Shown piece after piece: positions 20,807 to 30,704 of a stretch of 64,000 bases of DNA. The DNA is from Necropsobacter massiliensis (GTDB lineage: Bacteria; Pseudomonadota; Gammaproteobacteria; Enterobacterales; Pasteurellaceae), in NCBI RefSeq assembly GCF_000827595.2, contig NZ_LN776178.1, forward strand, positions 186,001 to 250,000, read 5' to 3'. Made by a program: the position numbers and the translations under genes. Within the stretch, counting starts at the first letter, position 1. Each line of letters opens with the position of its first letter. Under the pieces are notes generated by a model. It was not told where the DNA came from. It worked only from the letters and a program-made list of their open reading frames with translations, and searched no databases.

Positions 20807-21508
20807 ATGGGGCAAATTTTAGCTGTTAAAATCTCACAGGTTGAGCGATTAAGCTTAGCAGACGGTTCGGTGGTTGAGACCGCGATCCGCAAAAAGGCCG
20901 TGCAGGAAGTGGAGGTCAATCGGCTTGGCGCGATTGGCGATGCTGTGGGTGATAAAAAACATCACGGCGGCGTGGATAAAGCCTTGTTTTTCAATGGGCA
21001 AAAAACACTGGAAAAACTGACCGCACTTTTAGCTCTGGATTATGATTATCGACTGGATTCCCGTTTCGGCGAAAATTTTGTGGTATCCGAGTTGGATGAG
21101 CAGACAGTTTGTATCGGTGATCAATTTCAAATTGGCAGCATTATCATAGAAGTCTGTCAGCCGCGTAAGCCGTGCAATATGCTATCGAAAAATACTGAAT
21201 TAGTTCAAACCCGCAAAGTAGTGGTGGAGCAGGGCTTGGTAGGTTGGTATGGGCGCGTGCTGCAAACAGGGCAAGTGAGGCAGGGCGATTTGCTGCGGCT
21301 GTTGGTACGACCTTATCCGACAATGACGGTGGCGGTGGTACATCGGCTGCTTTCTCAACCGGCGAAAACGCTGGATAGCTCAGTATTAATGCAGGCGCTG
21401 AGTTGCCCTCCGCTGGCGGAAGGTTATAAGAAAACTCTGCGTAAACAGGCGGAAAAAATGGCATTGAATTCTAGTGAGAGTGCGTTTTTTAATACCCCAG
21501 AATTTTAG
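20807..21508 (+). CDS. MOSC-domain protein, YiiM-like
   Basis: A 233-residue protein of the MOSC family, which handle molybdenum cofactor-bound sulfur; YiiM-type members help reduce N-hydroxylated compounds. It shows LGAIGDAVGDKKHHGGVDKA near residue 40, FGENFVV near 87, and the conserved cysteine in CQPRKPCNML near 118, followed by a 3-alpha-type C-terminal extension. It sits between hisH and hisA, unrelated to histidine synthesis, and is bracketed by two near-identical repeats. An uptake signal lies near 21019. Confidence 0.88.
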   Translation: MGQILAVKISQVERLSLADGSVVETAIRKKAVQEVEVNRLGAIGDAVGDKKHHGGVDKALFFNGQKTLEKLTALLALDYDYRLDSRFGENFVVSELDEQTVCIGDQFQIGSIIIEVCQPRKPCNMLSKNTELVQTRKVVVEQGLVGWYGRVLQTGQVRQGDLLRLLVRPYPTMTVAVVHRLLSQPAKTLDSSVLMQALSCPPLAEGYKKTLRKQAEKMALNSSESAFFNTPEF

Positions 21509-21526
21509 GGAAATACGATGTATCTT

Positions 21527-21615
21527 CCCCTCTCCCTCCGAAAACCCTTGGCGGGTTTTCTCCCCCCCCTCTCCCGCACGCGGGCGAGGGGAATGGGGTA
21601 AATAAAATACGGTAG
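21527..21615 (+). repeat. Direct repeat copy B, double-hairpin type
   Basis: Second copy of the element at 20659-20746, in the same orientation. It differs by a few substitutions and a longer C run (CCCCCCCC at about 21562). It ends just before the hisA ribosome site. Confidence 0.9.
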
Positions 21616-23141
<1,526 letters not shown>

Positions 23142-23178
23142 ATCATCGATTTCCCCGCAGTAAAAAATGAGGAAAAAT

Positions 23179-23829
23179 ATGCAAATCAATATACAAACTA
23201 TCGACTGGCAAAAAGTTGCTGATCTGCTGCCGGTGATCGTGCAGCATTATCAAACCTGCGAAGTGCTGATGCTCGGTTATATGAACCGAGAGGCGCTGGA
23301 AAAAACCTTAGCGCAGCATAAAGTAACCTTTTTTTCCCGCACTAAGCGGCGGTTATGGACCAAAGGCGAAACGTCGGGGCATTTCTTGCATGTGGTGGAT
23401 ATGAGTCTGGATTGTGATAACGATACGTTGCTGATTTTGGTTGATCCAGTCGGTCCAACCTGTCACACCGGCGCAGAAAGCTGCTTTCATCACTTTGAGC
23501 GCGATACGCTGCCGGATTGGACGTTTTTCAGTAAGCTGGAAACTCTGATCGCCGCGCGTAAAGGTGCAGATCCGGCAAGTTCCTATACCGCGACTTTATA
23601 TGCCAAAGGCACCAAGAAAATAGCACAGAAAGTCGGTGAAGAAGGGGTTGAGACCGCACTTGCCGCCTTGAGCGGCGATAAAGATGAAATAGTCAGCGAA
23701 GCGGCGGATCTGGCGTATCATTTAACCGTATTGCTGCATAACGCGGGATTATGTTGGGCGGATGTTCAGGCAAAACTCAAAGCACGCCACCGCGGAATCG
23801 GCTTACATCCCGAAGGATCGAATAAGTAA
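23179..23829 (+). CDS. hisI: Bifunctional phosphoribosyl-AMP cyclohydrolase / phosphoribosyl-ATP pyrophosphatase
   Basis: Second and third steps of histidine synthesis fused in 216 residues. The HisI part has [14 protein letters not shown] near residue 31, [14 protein letters not shown] near 59 and the zinc cysteines in CDNDTLLI and [11 protein letters not shown] near 85-105. The HisE part, from about residue 115, shows [18 protein letters not shown] near 148 and [12 protein letters not shown]. The ATG at 23179 after GAGGAAAAAT is preferred over the in-frame ATG at 23167. It is the last his gene, and ubiC starts 3 bases later. Confidence 0.97.
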   Translation: MQINIQTIDWQKVADLLPVIVQHYQTCEVLMLGYMNREALEKTLAQHKVTFFSRTKRRLWTKGETSGHFLHVVDMSLDCDNDTLLILVDPVGPTCHTGAESCFHHFERDTLPDWTFFSKLETLIAARKGADPASSYTATLYAKGTKKIAQKVGEEGVETALAALSGDKDEIVSEAADLAYHLTVLLHNAGLCWADVQAKLKARHRGIGLHPEGSNK

Positions 23830-23832
23830 AAG

Positions 23833-24360
23833 ATGGGTGTCACTGTTGAACCGGCAACGATTGAGTGTTACCGCGCCATATTATCTGCCAAACAATGGCA
23901 GGCGGCGCATGCAATGCCACCGGCGCAAATACGAGCGTGGCTACTGCATCAGGGATCGTTGACGCAAAAATTACGCCAACTCTGCCACTGTTTAACGGTG
24001 CAAGTGGTGTACGAAGGCTGGACGACGGCAAAAACATCAGTAAAAAGCACCGCACTTTGTCACCCGGTGTGGCGACGTGAGGTATTATTGCAAGGAGACG
24101 GAAACAATTGGATTTTTGCCCGCACTTGTTTGCCGCAACGCACGGTAGAAAATGTGGCGCAGGATGTGATTCATCTTGCCGATCAGCCGATAGGTCCTTG
24201 GTTGTTTGCCCAACGACCACAACGGCTTAGCTTGGATTGGCGCTGCGATGGGGCGACAGGATTATATGCGCGGCGTTCTGAATTTTTGCTGGCGGGTTAC
24301 CCGTTGGAAATTCGGGAATTGTTTTTAGCGGATTTTGATTTTGCTCACATAACCGACTGA
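23833..24360 (+). CDS. ubiC: Chorismate pyruvate-lyase
   Basis: Splits chorismate into 4-hydroxybenzoate and pyruvate, the entry to ubiquinone synthesis. The 175-residue length suits UbiC. Recognisable family segments are GSLTQKLRQL near residue 37, WRREVLLQGDGNNWIFARTC near 78-97, the arginine in ARRSEFLLAG near 145, and the glutamate in REIRELFL-type end (EIRELFLADF near 160). It follows hisI by 3 bases, so it may be read from the his transcript. No ubiA is nearby. An uptake signal lies near 24046. Confidence 0.85.
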   Translation: MGVTVEPATIECYRAILSAKQWQAAHAMPPAQIRAWLLHQGSLTQKLRQLCHCLTVQVVYEGWTTAKTSVKSTALCHPVWRREVLLQGDGNNWIFARTCLPQRTVENVAQDVIHLADQPIGPWLFAQRPQRLSLDWRCDGATGLYARRSEFLLAGYPLEIRELFLADFDFAHITD

Positions 24361-24476
24361 ATGCCGTTCGATTTTTGTTCCGTATCACAAATTTCGGGTA
24401 AATCACTGTCAATTTTACGGATTCTGATTTAAAATTTGCCGATTTATAATTTTTTCTCAAAAATAAGGGGTATAAA

Positions 24477-25103
24477 ATGAAAATTGTCGAAGTCAAACAT
24501 CCGTTGGTCAAGCATAAATTAGGGCTTATGCGTGCCGCTGATATCAGCACCAAGCATTTTCGTGAATTGGCGACGGAAGTCGGCAGCCTGCTGACTTATG
24601 AAGCAACGGAAGATCTGGAAACGGAAAAAGTGATTATTGACGGTTGGTGCGGACCGGTGGAAATCGATCGGATTAAAGGCAAAAAAGTTACAGTGGTGCC
24701 GATTTTGCGCGCCGGGCTGGGCATGATGGACGGCGTACTGGAGCATATTCCGAGCGCACGTATCAGCGTGGTGGGCATGTATCGTAATGAAGAAACCCTC
24801 GAGCCGGTGCCTTATTTTCAAAAACTGGCGAGCGATTTGGAAGAGCGTCTGGCGATTGTGGTGGATCCGATGTTGGCGACCGGCGGTTCTATGATTGCCA
24901 CCATTGATTTGTTAAAGCAGAAAGGCTGCCAGCAGATTAAAGTACTGGTATTGGTGGCGGCGCCGGAAGGGATTGCCGCGCTGGAAAAAGCGCACCCCGA
25001 TATTGAATTATATACTGCGTCTATCGACAGCCATTTAAATGAACACGGCTATATTATCCCGGGGCTGGGCGATGCGGGCGATAAGATTTTCGGGACGAAA
25101 TAA
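24477..25103 (+). CDS. upp: Uracil phosphoribosyltransferase
   Basis: Salvages uracil to UMP with PRPP. The 208-residue protein shows the start [31 protein letters not shown] near residue 75 and the PRPP-binding loop [12 protein letters not shown] near 126. It is paired with the uracil permease gene downstream, though a strong terminator lies between them. A TATAAT at 24445-24450 is a plausible -10. Confidence 0.97.
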   Translation: MKIVEVKHPLVKHKLGLMRAADISTKHFRELATEVGSLLTYEATEDLETEKVIIDGWCGPVEIDRIKGKKVTVVPILRAGLGMMDGVLEHIPSARISVVGMYRNEETLEPVPYFQKLASDLEERLAIVVDPMLATGGSMIATIDLLKQKGCQQIKVLVLVAAPEGIAALEKAHPDIELYTASIDSHLNEHGYIIPGLGDAGDKIFGTK

Positions 25104-25112
25104 CCCCGATTC

Positions 25113-25137
25113 AAACGGCATTCGATGCCGTTTTTTT
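25113..25137 (+). terminator. Rho-independent terminator after upp
   Basis: AAACGGCAT (25113-25121) and ATGCCGTTT (25125-25133) form a perfect 9-bp stem with a 3-base loop and a T run. Confidence 0.9.
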
Positions 25138-25203
25138 CCGTGCGTTCCATGCTAAAAAGCGACCGCACTTTTAAGTTAATTCAGACAGAGAGTTGAAACT
25201 TAC

Positions 25204-26451
25204 ATGACAGAAATTCATCAAACTGCGCCCGTTGAGGTGCAAAGTAAAGCCAAGCAGGCCTTTGTCGGTCTGCAAATGTTGTTCGTCGCCTTCGGTGCGT
25301 TGGTTTTGGTGCCGTTGATTACCGGGCTGGACGCCAACACCGCCTTATTGACTGCCGGTATTGGCACGCTGTTGTTTCAGCTGTGCACCGGTAAGCAAGT
25401 GCCTATTTTTCTTGCCTCTTCCTTTGCTTTTATTGCCCCGATCCAATATGGCGTGGCGACTTGGGGCATTGCCGTTACCATGGGCGGTCTGGCTTGTACC
25501 GGTTTGGTATATCTGGCACTGAGCACGCTGGTTAAATTGAAAGGCGCTGGTGCATTGCAACGGATTTTCCCGCCGGTCGTGGTTGGACCGGTGATTATTA
25601 TTATCGGTATGGGATTGGCGCCGGTTGCGGTGGACATGGCATTAGGCAAAGGCAGCGATTATCAGTATAACGACGCAGTATTGGTTTCCATGGCGACCTT
25701 GCTGACCACGCTGGCGGTTGCGGTTTTTTCCAAAGGTATCATGAAGTTAATCCCGATTATGTTCGGCATTGCAGTCGGTTATGTGTTGTGTTTGTTGTTG
25801 GGATTAATTGATTTTAAACCGGTACTGGCGGCGCCTTGGTTCAGTCTGCCGCATATTACGACGCCGGAATTTAAACTGGAAGCGATTTTGTATTTACTGC
25901 CGATCGCTATTGCACCGGCAGTGGAACATGTGGGCGGTATCATGGCGATCAGTTCGGTGACGGGGAAAGATTTCCTAAAAAAACCGGGGCTGCACCGCAC
26001 TTTGCTGGGCGACGGTATTGCAACGTCTGCCGCCTCATTGCTGGGTGGTCCACCGAACACGACTTATGCCGAAGTGACCGGCGCGGTGATGCTGACCCGT
26101 AACTTTAACCCGACAATCATGACTTGGGCGGCAGTATGGGCGATTGTCATTTCCTTCTGCGGCAAAGTCGGCGCATTTTTATCCACCATTCCGACAATTG
26201 TAATGGGCGGTATTATGATGCTGGTATTCGGCTCAATCGCCGTGGTGGGCATGAGCACCTTAATTCGCGGTAAGGTGGATGTTACCGAAGCGCGCAATCT
26301 GTGCATTATTTCCGTAGTGATGACTTTTGGCATCGGCGGTATGTTTGTGAATTTCGGCGAAGTGTCTTTAAAAGGCATCAGCCTATGCGCGGTAGTGGCG
26401 ATTGTACTTAATCTGATTTTGCCGAAAGCGAAAGATCAGATTGAAGATTAA
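25204..26451 (+). CDS. uraA: Uracil permease (NCS2 family)
   Basis: Proton-coupled uracil importer in the inner membrane, 415 residues with about fourteen membrane spans. It shows the NCS2 features FVGLQMLFVAFGALVLVPL near residue 20, the substrate-site glutamate in APAVEHVGGI near 238, and the second motif GGPPNTTYAEVTGA near 281. It acts with upp in uracil salvage. An uptake signal lies near 25996. Confidence 0.96.
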   Translation: MTEIHQTAPVEVQSKAKQAFVGLQMLFVAFGALVLVPLITGLDANTALLTAGIGTLLFQLCTGKQVPIFLASSFAFIAPIQYGVATWGIAVTMGGLACTGLVYLALSTLVKLKGAGALQRIFPPVVVGPVIIIIGMGLAPVAVDMALGKGSDYQYNDAVLVSMATLLTTLAVAVFSKGIMKLIPIMFGIAVGYVLCLLLGLIDFKPVLAAPWFSLPHITTPEFKLEAILYLLPIAIAPAVEHVGGIMAISSVTGKDFLKKPGLHRTLLGDGIATSAASLLGGPPNTTYAEVTGAVMLTRNFNPTIMTWAAVWAIVISFCGKVGAFLSTIPTIVMGGIMMLVFGSIAVVGMSTLIRGKVDVTEARNLCIISVVMTFGIGGMFVNFGEVSLKGISLCAVVAIVLNLILPKAKDQIED

Positions 26452-26465
26452 TATTTAACCGAAGA

Positions 26466-26498
26466 ACAGGGATAATCTTTATTTATCCCTGTTTTTTT
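26466..26498 (+). terminator. Rho-independent terminator after uraA
   Basis: ACAGGGATAA (26466-26475) pairs with TTATCCCTGT (26483-26492), a perfect 10-bp stem, followed by a run of T. Confidence 0.92.
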
Positions 26499-26542
26499 TG
26501 TATATTCTTACCGCACTTTTAGCTTTTTCAGGGAAAAATGGG

Positions 26543-27241
26543 TTGTCAAATTTTCAGCTGCCGTTGCCGATTCATCAGATTGAGGACGATACCTTAGAGA
26601 ATTTTTATACAGACAATAATTTATTGTTATTGAATTCGTTGTATAAAAATTTCGACTCTCTGCAACAACCGTTTTTTTATCTCTGGGGCGCAAAAAGTAG
26701 TGGAAAAAGCCATTTGCTAAAAGCCTGTTCCAATTATTTTCTGCTCAATGAGCGCCCGTCTATTTATGTTCCGCTGAGTAAATCGCAATATTTTTCGCCC
26801 GCTGTTTTGGATAATCTTGAGCAGCAAGCGTTGGTCTGTCTGGATGATATTCAGGCGGTGATCGGCGATGCGGAATGGGAGCTGGCGATTTTTGATTTGA
26901 TTAACCGTATTCGCGAACACGGAAAGTGCCTGTTGCTGATCAGCGCGGATCAATCGCCGAGCGCGCTGGCGGTGAATTTGCCGGATCTTGCTTCCCGCCT
27001 GTCATGGGGCGAAATTTATCAGTTGCATCCGCTGGATGATGCGCAGAAAATCAAAGTGTTGCAACAAAATGCCCGTGCACGTGGCATTGAGCTGCCGGAA
27101 GAAACGGCGAATTTTTTGTTAAAACGGCTGGATCGCGATATGAAAACCTTGTTCAACGCACTGGCTAAGCTGGACAAGGCGTCTTTGCAGGCACAGCGCA
27201 AACTCACCATTCCGTTTGTGAAAGAGATTTTAGCCCTATAA
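26543..27241 (+). CDS. hda: DnaA regulatory inactivator Hda
   Basis: AAA+ protein that, with the sliding clamp, stimulates hydrolysis of DnaA-bound ATP and prevents re-initiation of replication. The chosen TTG start gives 232 residues beginning MSNFQLPLPIHQ; QLPLP-type sequence at the N-terminus is the clamp-binding motif. The Walker A loop GAKSSGKSHLLKA is near residue 50, Walker B VCLDDIQ near 95, and the end QRKLTIPFVKEIL matches E. coli Hda. No in-frame ATG precedes the clamp motif. The frame is open back to 26498, but that would cross the uraA terminator. Confidence 0.93.
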   Translation: MSNFQLPLPIHQIEDDTLENFYTDNNLLLLNSLYKNFDSLQQPFFYLWGAKSSGKSHLLKACSNYFLLNERPSIYVPLSKSQYFSPAVLDNLEQQALVCLDDIQAVIGDAEWELAIFDLINRIREHGKCLLLISADQSPSALAVNLPDLASRLSWGEIYQLHPLDDAQKIKVLQQNARARGIELPEETANFLLKRLDRDMKTLFNALAKLDKASLQAQRKLTIPFVKEILAL

Positions 27242-27253
27242 ATTGATGAAAAA

Positions 27254-27279
27254 ATACCGCACTTTTGCCAGTGCGGTAT
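27254..27279. terminator. Inverted uptake-signal terminator between hda and the lipoprotein gene
   Basis: ATACCGCACT (27254-27263) and AGTGCGGTAT (27270-27279) form a perfect 10-bp stem with a 6-base loop, each arm holding an uptake-signal core. An A run upstream (27249-27254) gives a T run on the minus strand, so it suits the minus-strand gene best, but it lies between convergent genes and may serve both. Confidence 0.8.
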
Positions 27280-27289
27280 GTGATGTCGT

Positions 27290-27592
27290 TTACCAGTGAT
27301 GCCAGTGTCGGTAGCCGTGATAGTAGCCGATACTCGGTGCTAGAATCAGGCGCGGCGGCTGGTTGATCACCGCAGTTTTCGGTTGGTAGTCGCTGGCGTT
27401 AAGCGGCATATTGGCTTCGACCTGAGGTTGGTTTTTCTGCGCCGCCGTAACCGTGTTGCCGTGATAGACTTTGGCGTTATATTGCGCGACGGTTTGCATA
27501 TCCAACGGTGCGTTGGACGGTTGCTGTTGTGCGGACTGGCAGGCTGTTAGCGCCAGTACACAGCCGATAATCCAAGAGATTTTATACATCAT
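27290..27592 (-). CDS. Small putative lipoprotein of unknown function
   Basis: A 100-residue protein with the start MMYKISWIIGCVLALTAC, a lipoprotein signal with lipobox LTAC (cysteine 18). The mature part is Gln/Pro/Asn-rich and ends in the Tyr/His/Trp-rich stretch GYYHGYRHWHHW. I do not recognise the family. It is followed by the uptake-signal terminator and lies 11 bases downstream of another exported protein gene, so the two may be co-transcribed. A second ATG one codon later could be the actual start. Confidence 0.75.
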   Translation of the reverse strand: MMYKISWIIGCVLALTACQSAQQQPSNAPLDMQTVAQYNAKVYHGNTVTAAQKNQPQVEANMPLNASDYQPKTAVINQPPRLILAPSIGYYHGYRHWHHW

Positions 27593-27603
27593 GCTCTTCT
27601 CGC

Positions 27604-28212
27604 TTATTTACAAATGGTGCTGGAAAGAATATCGGAATTTTTCTGAATATTCTGTGTGGCAATTTTCTTACCGTATTTATGTTCTTCTTCCTGAACCCGT
27701 TTAGCTAGTCCAAGATCCTGAATGTTAAATACTGGCGCATACTGAATATTATTCGGTAGTTGCTCCGAATATACCGTGGCACCGGCAATGCTGGCGTAAT
27801 AATCGTTGTTGCCCTGATTGATATAATAAGTGCGGGAATCGGTAACTTCAACACCGGTATTTGATTTAAAGCCACGGCAGATGCCGGCGCCTGATTCAAA
27901 CACGGTATGCGCGGTTTGATTTTCACTGAGTTCATAAATTTCAAACTCAATGCTGTTCGCCAGCTTTTTGACATCGCTGACATTGTCCGGATCTAGCTGA
28001 TGTTTTTCGGCTTTACTGAGATAGGTTTTCGATTGCGGCTTATTGTTTTCGGCAAAGCTGAAAAAGCCGTTAGGGTGGTCTGTTTTGCGTTGTTCGTTAT
28101 TTTTAATGACCGTACCGGATTCGGAAATATGAATGGACACAGGCGGCTGCGCTATGCAATTGCTCGCTATTAGGGTTGAGGTGATAGCAGTAATTAGATA
28201 GTTTCTATTCAT
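27604..28212 (-). CDS. Putative exported protein of unknown function
   Basis: A 202-residue protein starting MNRNYLITAITSTLIASNC, which looks like a cleavable signal peptide (possible cut after IAQ or SNCIA). The mature part is hydrophilic with no membrane span. It contains two cysteines besides the signal one: AGICRGF near residue 112 and the C-terminal TICK, which could form a disulfide. No known domain was recognised. It is probably secreted to the periplasm, in a possible operon with the downstream small lipoprotein. Confidence 0.75.
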   Translation of the reverse strand: MNRNYLITAITSTLIASNCIAQPPVSIHISESGTVIKNNEQRKTDHPNGFFSFAENNKPQSKTYLSKAEKHQLDPDNVSDVKKLANSIEFEIYELSENQTAHTVFESGAGICRGFKSNTGVEVTDSRTYYINQGNNDYYASIAGATVYSEQLPNNIQYAPVFNIQDLGLAKRVQEEEHKYGKKIATQNIQKNSDILSSTICK

Positions 28213-28234
28213 TTTGACTCATTTTTCAATAAGA

Positions 28235-28630
28235 TTATTCAAATTCATAAAGCTCTAGAGGCAAATCATCGGGATCGCGGAAAAAAGTAAAGCGCCTTCC
28301 TGTCAACTCATCGACTCTAATTGGCTCGCACGAAATACCTTTTGCCTGCAAACGGGCAACGGCATTTTCAATATTATCGGTTTTAAACGCCAGATGGCGT
28401 AGCCCGCAAGCCTCCGGTGCAGTCAACCTAGGCGGCGGAGCAGGAAAAGAAAACAGCTCAATCCGGCTGTTATCGGGAAAACGTAAATCAAGTTTATAGC
28501 TGTTTCTTGAGACGCGATAAGTTTCTTCGATAACCTTTGCACCTAAGGTTTCGGTATAAAATGCCTTTGACCTTTTATAATCCGAAACGATAATCGCGAC
28601 ATGGTGAAATCCTGAAACGAACGAATCCAT
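28235..28630 (-). CDS. VOC (glyoxalase-fold) family protein, YaeR-like
   Basis: A 131-residue vicinal oxygen chelate protein closely resembling E. coli YaeR: HHVAIIVSDYKRSKAFY near residue 8, RIELFSFPAPPPR near 56, PEACGLRHLAFKTDNI near 71, and the end DLPLELYEFE. Metal-ligand positions (His 8, the Glu of IELFSF, His of RHLAF, Glu of ELYE) are present. Its enzymatic activity is unknown. The frame is open to 28684, but the ATG at 28630 follows GCGGAGTAGAAAA and fits the family start. Confidence 0.88.
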   Translation of the reverse strand: MDSFVSGFHHVAIIVSDYKRSKAFYTETLGAKVIEETYRVSRNSYKLDLRFPDNSRIELFSFPAPPPRLTAPEACGLRHLAFKTDNIENAVARLQAKGISCEPIRVDELTGRRFTFFRDPDDLPLELYEFE

Positions 28631-28773
28631 TTTTCTACTCCGCTGCGCTGAATATTTGCACTCAATATAGCATCTTTTATTCATTTAGTTGAGTGAAATT
28701 TACCCCCTTTTTGATTAAAAAAAGGGCGAATAGGCAATTCGTTTGATCTTGAATAAAGATTATTTTCAATAAG

Positions 28774-29673
28774 TTAGTTCTGTGTTTTATCCGACTGCTC
28801 GGCAATAGCGTCGCGGGCGGCGCGAATGCTTTTTTCGATTAGCGGCACGCGCGGATCATCTTTCGGCATGAGGCGCAGCATCATCGCCCAGGTTACCGCC
28901 GCCATTTTATAATCTTCCGTTTCAAAATACTGAAACGCCAGTAGGCTGAGCGCCTGCATATTGGTATGATCCTGTCGTAATACAGCTTTGAGCAGTTCCA
29001 TGCCTTTCGATTTGTCGGTCTGGTCATCGGAAAACATTAAAACGCGGGCATAAGCCAGTTTATATTCGATGTTATCCGGCGCCAGTTGGTTGGCGCGGGC
29101 GTAACTGTCCAAGGCAAGCTGCGCTTTATCGGCCGCCATGGCGGTTTGTCCGAGCAGCCACCAGCTTTCTGCGTCATCGGGTTCTTTCTGTAGCTTTACA
29201 CGCAAGGCGGTGGCGAATTGCTGCAATTCGCTTTCATTTAAAGGGTTGGTCTGCTCTTCTTTCAGACGCTGATAAAAGTGCGGTAGTTTTTCGTAGGTTT
29301 TTTCCAGCATAGTTTCCGCCTGCCAAGCACCGACCTGCATATAGGTCAGTGCGGAGACAATGACAAGTGTCAGGAAGGCGGATACGAACCAGACTTTGCC
29401 GTAGCGTTTTTTATCGGCTGCCGTATCTGCGTGTTCGGTCGGAATATCTTCCAGCAACGATTGCTGCAACTCGGTTTTCAGCTGGTCGGCATTGTCCGAC
29501 AATCCCAGCTGTGCTTCGTTTTCAATTTCATGTAATCTGTTGAAATAAAAGGCTTTATTTAACTCATCTCGTTTGGCTGCGCTGTGTTTTGTGGTGGAAC
29601 AGCGCAACAGCGGATAAAAGCAGAGCAGCGCAATAAGTAATGTCAGCAATAATGCGATTAACCAGAAATTCAT
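28774..29673 (-). CDS. ccmI: Cytochrome c maturation protein CcmI (TPR protein)
   Basis: Inner membrane chaperone that delivers apocytochrome c to the haem ligation machinery. The 299-residue protein has two N-terminal membrane helices (about residues 3-22 and 93-113) with a basic cytoplasmic loop between them. A periplasmic TPR domain follows (SWWLLGQTAMAADKAQLALD near 168 and later repeats). It is the last gene of the ccm cluster, directly after ccmH, as expected where CcmH and CcmI are separate proteins. An uptake signal lies at about 29276. Confidence 0.88.
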   Translation of the reverse strand: MNFWLIALLLTLLIALLCFYPLLRCSTTKHSAAKRDELNKAFYFNRLHEIENEAQLGLSDNADQLKTELQQSLLEDIPTEHADTAADKKRYGKVWFVSAFLTLVIVSALTYMQVGAWQAETMLEKTYEKLPHFYQRLKEEQTNPLNESELQQFATALRVKLQKEPDDAESWWLLGQTAMAADKAQLALDSYARANQLAPDNIEYKLAYARVLMFSDDQTDKSKGMELLKAVLRQDHTNMQALSLLAFQYFETEDYKMAAVTWAMMLRLMPKDDPRVPLIEKSIRAARDAIAEQSDKTQN

Positions 29674-30159
29674 TTATTGTTCCTTGTCGTTAAGTAATGC
29701 CTGCAAACGACGCTGTTGTTCGGCGTTCAGTGCCGAATTGTCCGTGTCACATTGAGTGCGGGTTGCTGTCCGTTGCGGCTTGCGTCGCACGATAAAGAAA
29801 ATACCGAAGATAATCAATGCGGCGGGCGCTGCCCACAAAATCACGGTGGCGACGGTTAGTGGCGGATCATAGGTGACAAAATTACCGTAGCGGGCAACCA
29901 TGTATTCCACAATATCCTGCTTGCTTTTGCCTTCCTGTAGTAGCTCAAAGACTTTGGCGCGCATGTCCACTGCAATGGTGGCGTTGGAATCGGCAATATT
30001 ATTGTTCTGACATTGCGGGCAGCGTAATTCCTGCGTTAGAATCTGATAATCTTTTTCCTGCTGGGCAGAGCTGAAATCCAGCGCATCAATTGTTGCCGCA
30101 GCGGCAAAGCTGATAGCAAAGGTCAAAAGTGCGGTTAAAAAATAAAAAGTTTTTGTCAT
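29674..30159 (-). CDS. ccmH: Cytochrome c maturation protein CcmH (apocytochrome reductase)
   Basis: Thiol protein that keeps the apocytochrome CXXCH motif reduced. The 161 residues include a signal peptide (MTKTFYFLTALLTFAISFAA), the active-site motif LRCPQCQNNNIADS near residue 46, the family segment ARYGNFVTYDPPL near 90, and a membrane helix (about 103-123). It overlaps ccmG by 4 bases and its stop abuts ccmI. The signal peptide codons LTALLT contain an uptake signal (30126-30136). Confidence 0.95.
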   Translation of the reverse strand: MTKTFYFLTALLTFAISFAAAATIDALDFSSAQQEKDYQILTQELRCPQCQNNNIADSNATIAVDMRAKVFELLQEGKSKQDIVEYMVARYGNFVTYDPPLTVATVILWAAPAALIIFGIFFIVRRKPQRTATRTQCDTDNSALNAEQQRRLQALLNDKEQ

Positions 30160-30704
30160 TTTTTCTGCTCCGCCAATTTACGGTAAACCGGCTCCAGTTT
30201 TTCCTGCCAGACGCGCGGATTGACATCGCCGGCATGGCGGTAATGAATAATGCCGTTGGCATCAATAATAAAGGTTTCCGGCGCGCCATAAACGCCCAAA
30301 TCAAGCCCGAACGCGCCTTTTTCGTCCTTAACCACGGTTTGGTAAGGATTCCCCAGATCTTTCAGCCATTTGAGCGCTTTTGTGCTGTTGTCTTTATAGT
30401 TGATGCCGATAATGTCGATTCCCTGCCGTTTCAGTTCGTTCAGATACTGATGTTCGGCATAGCAAGTTGGGCACCAAGTCGCCCATACGTTAACCAGCAG
30501 CGGTTTGCCCTGTTTAAACAGGCTACCGTCATGTTGTTTGTTGTCCAACAGATCCATTAACATTTTATCCGGTACCGGCTTGCCGATTAAGGCGCTTTCC
30601 AGTGCTTTCGGATCGTCGCCTTGGGAATTACGTTGCAGCTGCACGAAAAATGCGACGATTAACAGTAAAAAAACAATGAGCGGAAGATAACGTTTTTTAT
30701 TCAT
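30156..30704 (-). CDS. ccmG: Thiol:disulfide interchange protein DsbE/CcmG
   Basis: Membrane-tethered periplasmic thioredoxin that passes reductant to CcmH or apocytochrome c. The 182-residue protein has an N-terminal anchor (about residues 6-23), the thioredoxin active site VWATWCPTCYAEH near residue 73, and the family acidic insertion. The cis-proline region YGAPETFIID is near 138. It overlaps ccmF by 8 bases and ccmH by 4. Confidence 0.95.
   Translation of the reverse strand: MNKKRYLPLIVFLLLIVAFFVQLQRNSQGDDPKALESALIGKPVPDKMLMDLLDNKQHDGSLFKQGKPLLVNVWATWCPTCYAEHQYLNELKRQGIDIIGINYKDNSTKALKWLKDLGNPYQTVVKDEKGAFGLDLGVYGAPETFIIDANGIIHYRHAGDVNPRVWQEKLEPVYRKLAEQKK

Noticed and set aside
28705-28726. 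CCCTTTTT/AAAAAGGG hairpin after ccmI as a terminator
   Set aside because: The stem is mostly A/T and is not followed by T on the minus strand, so support is too weak.
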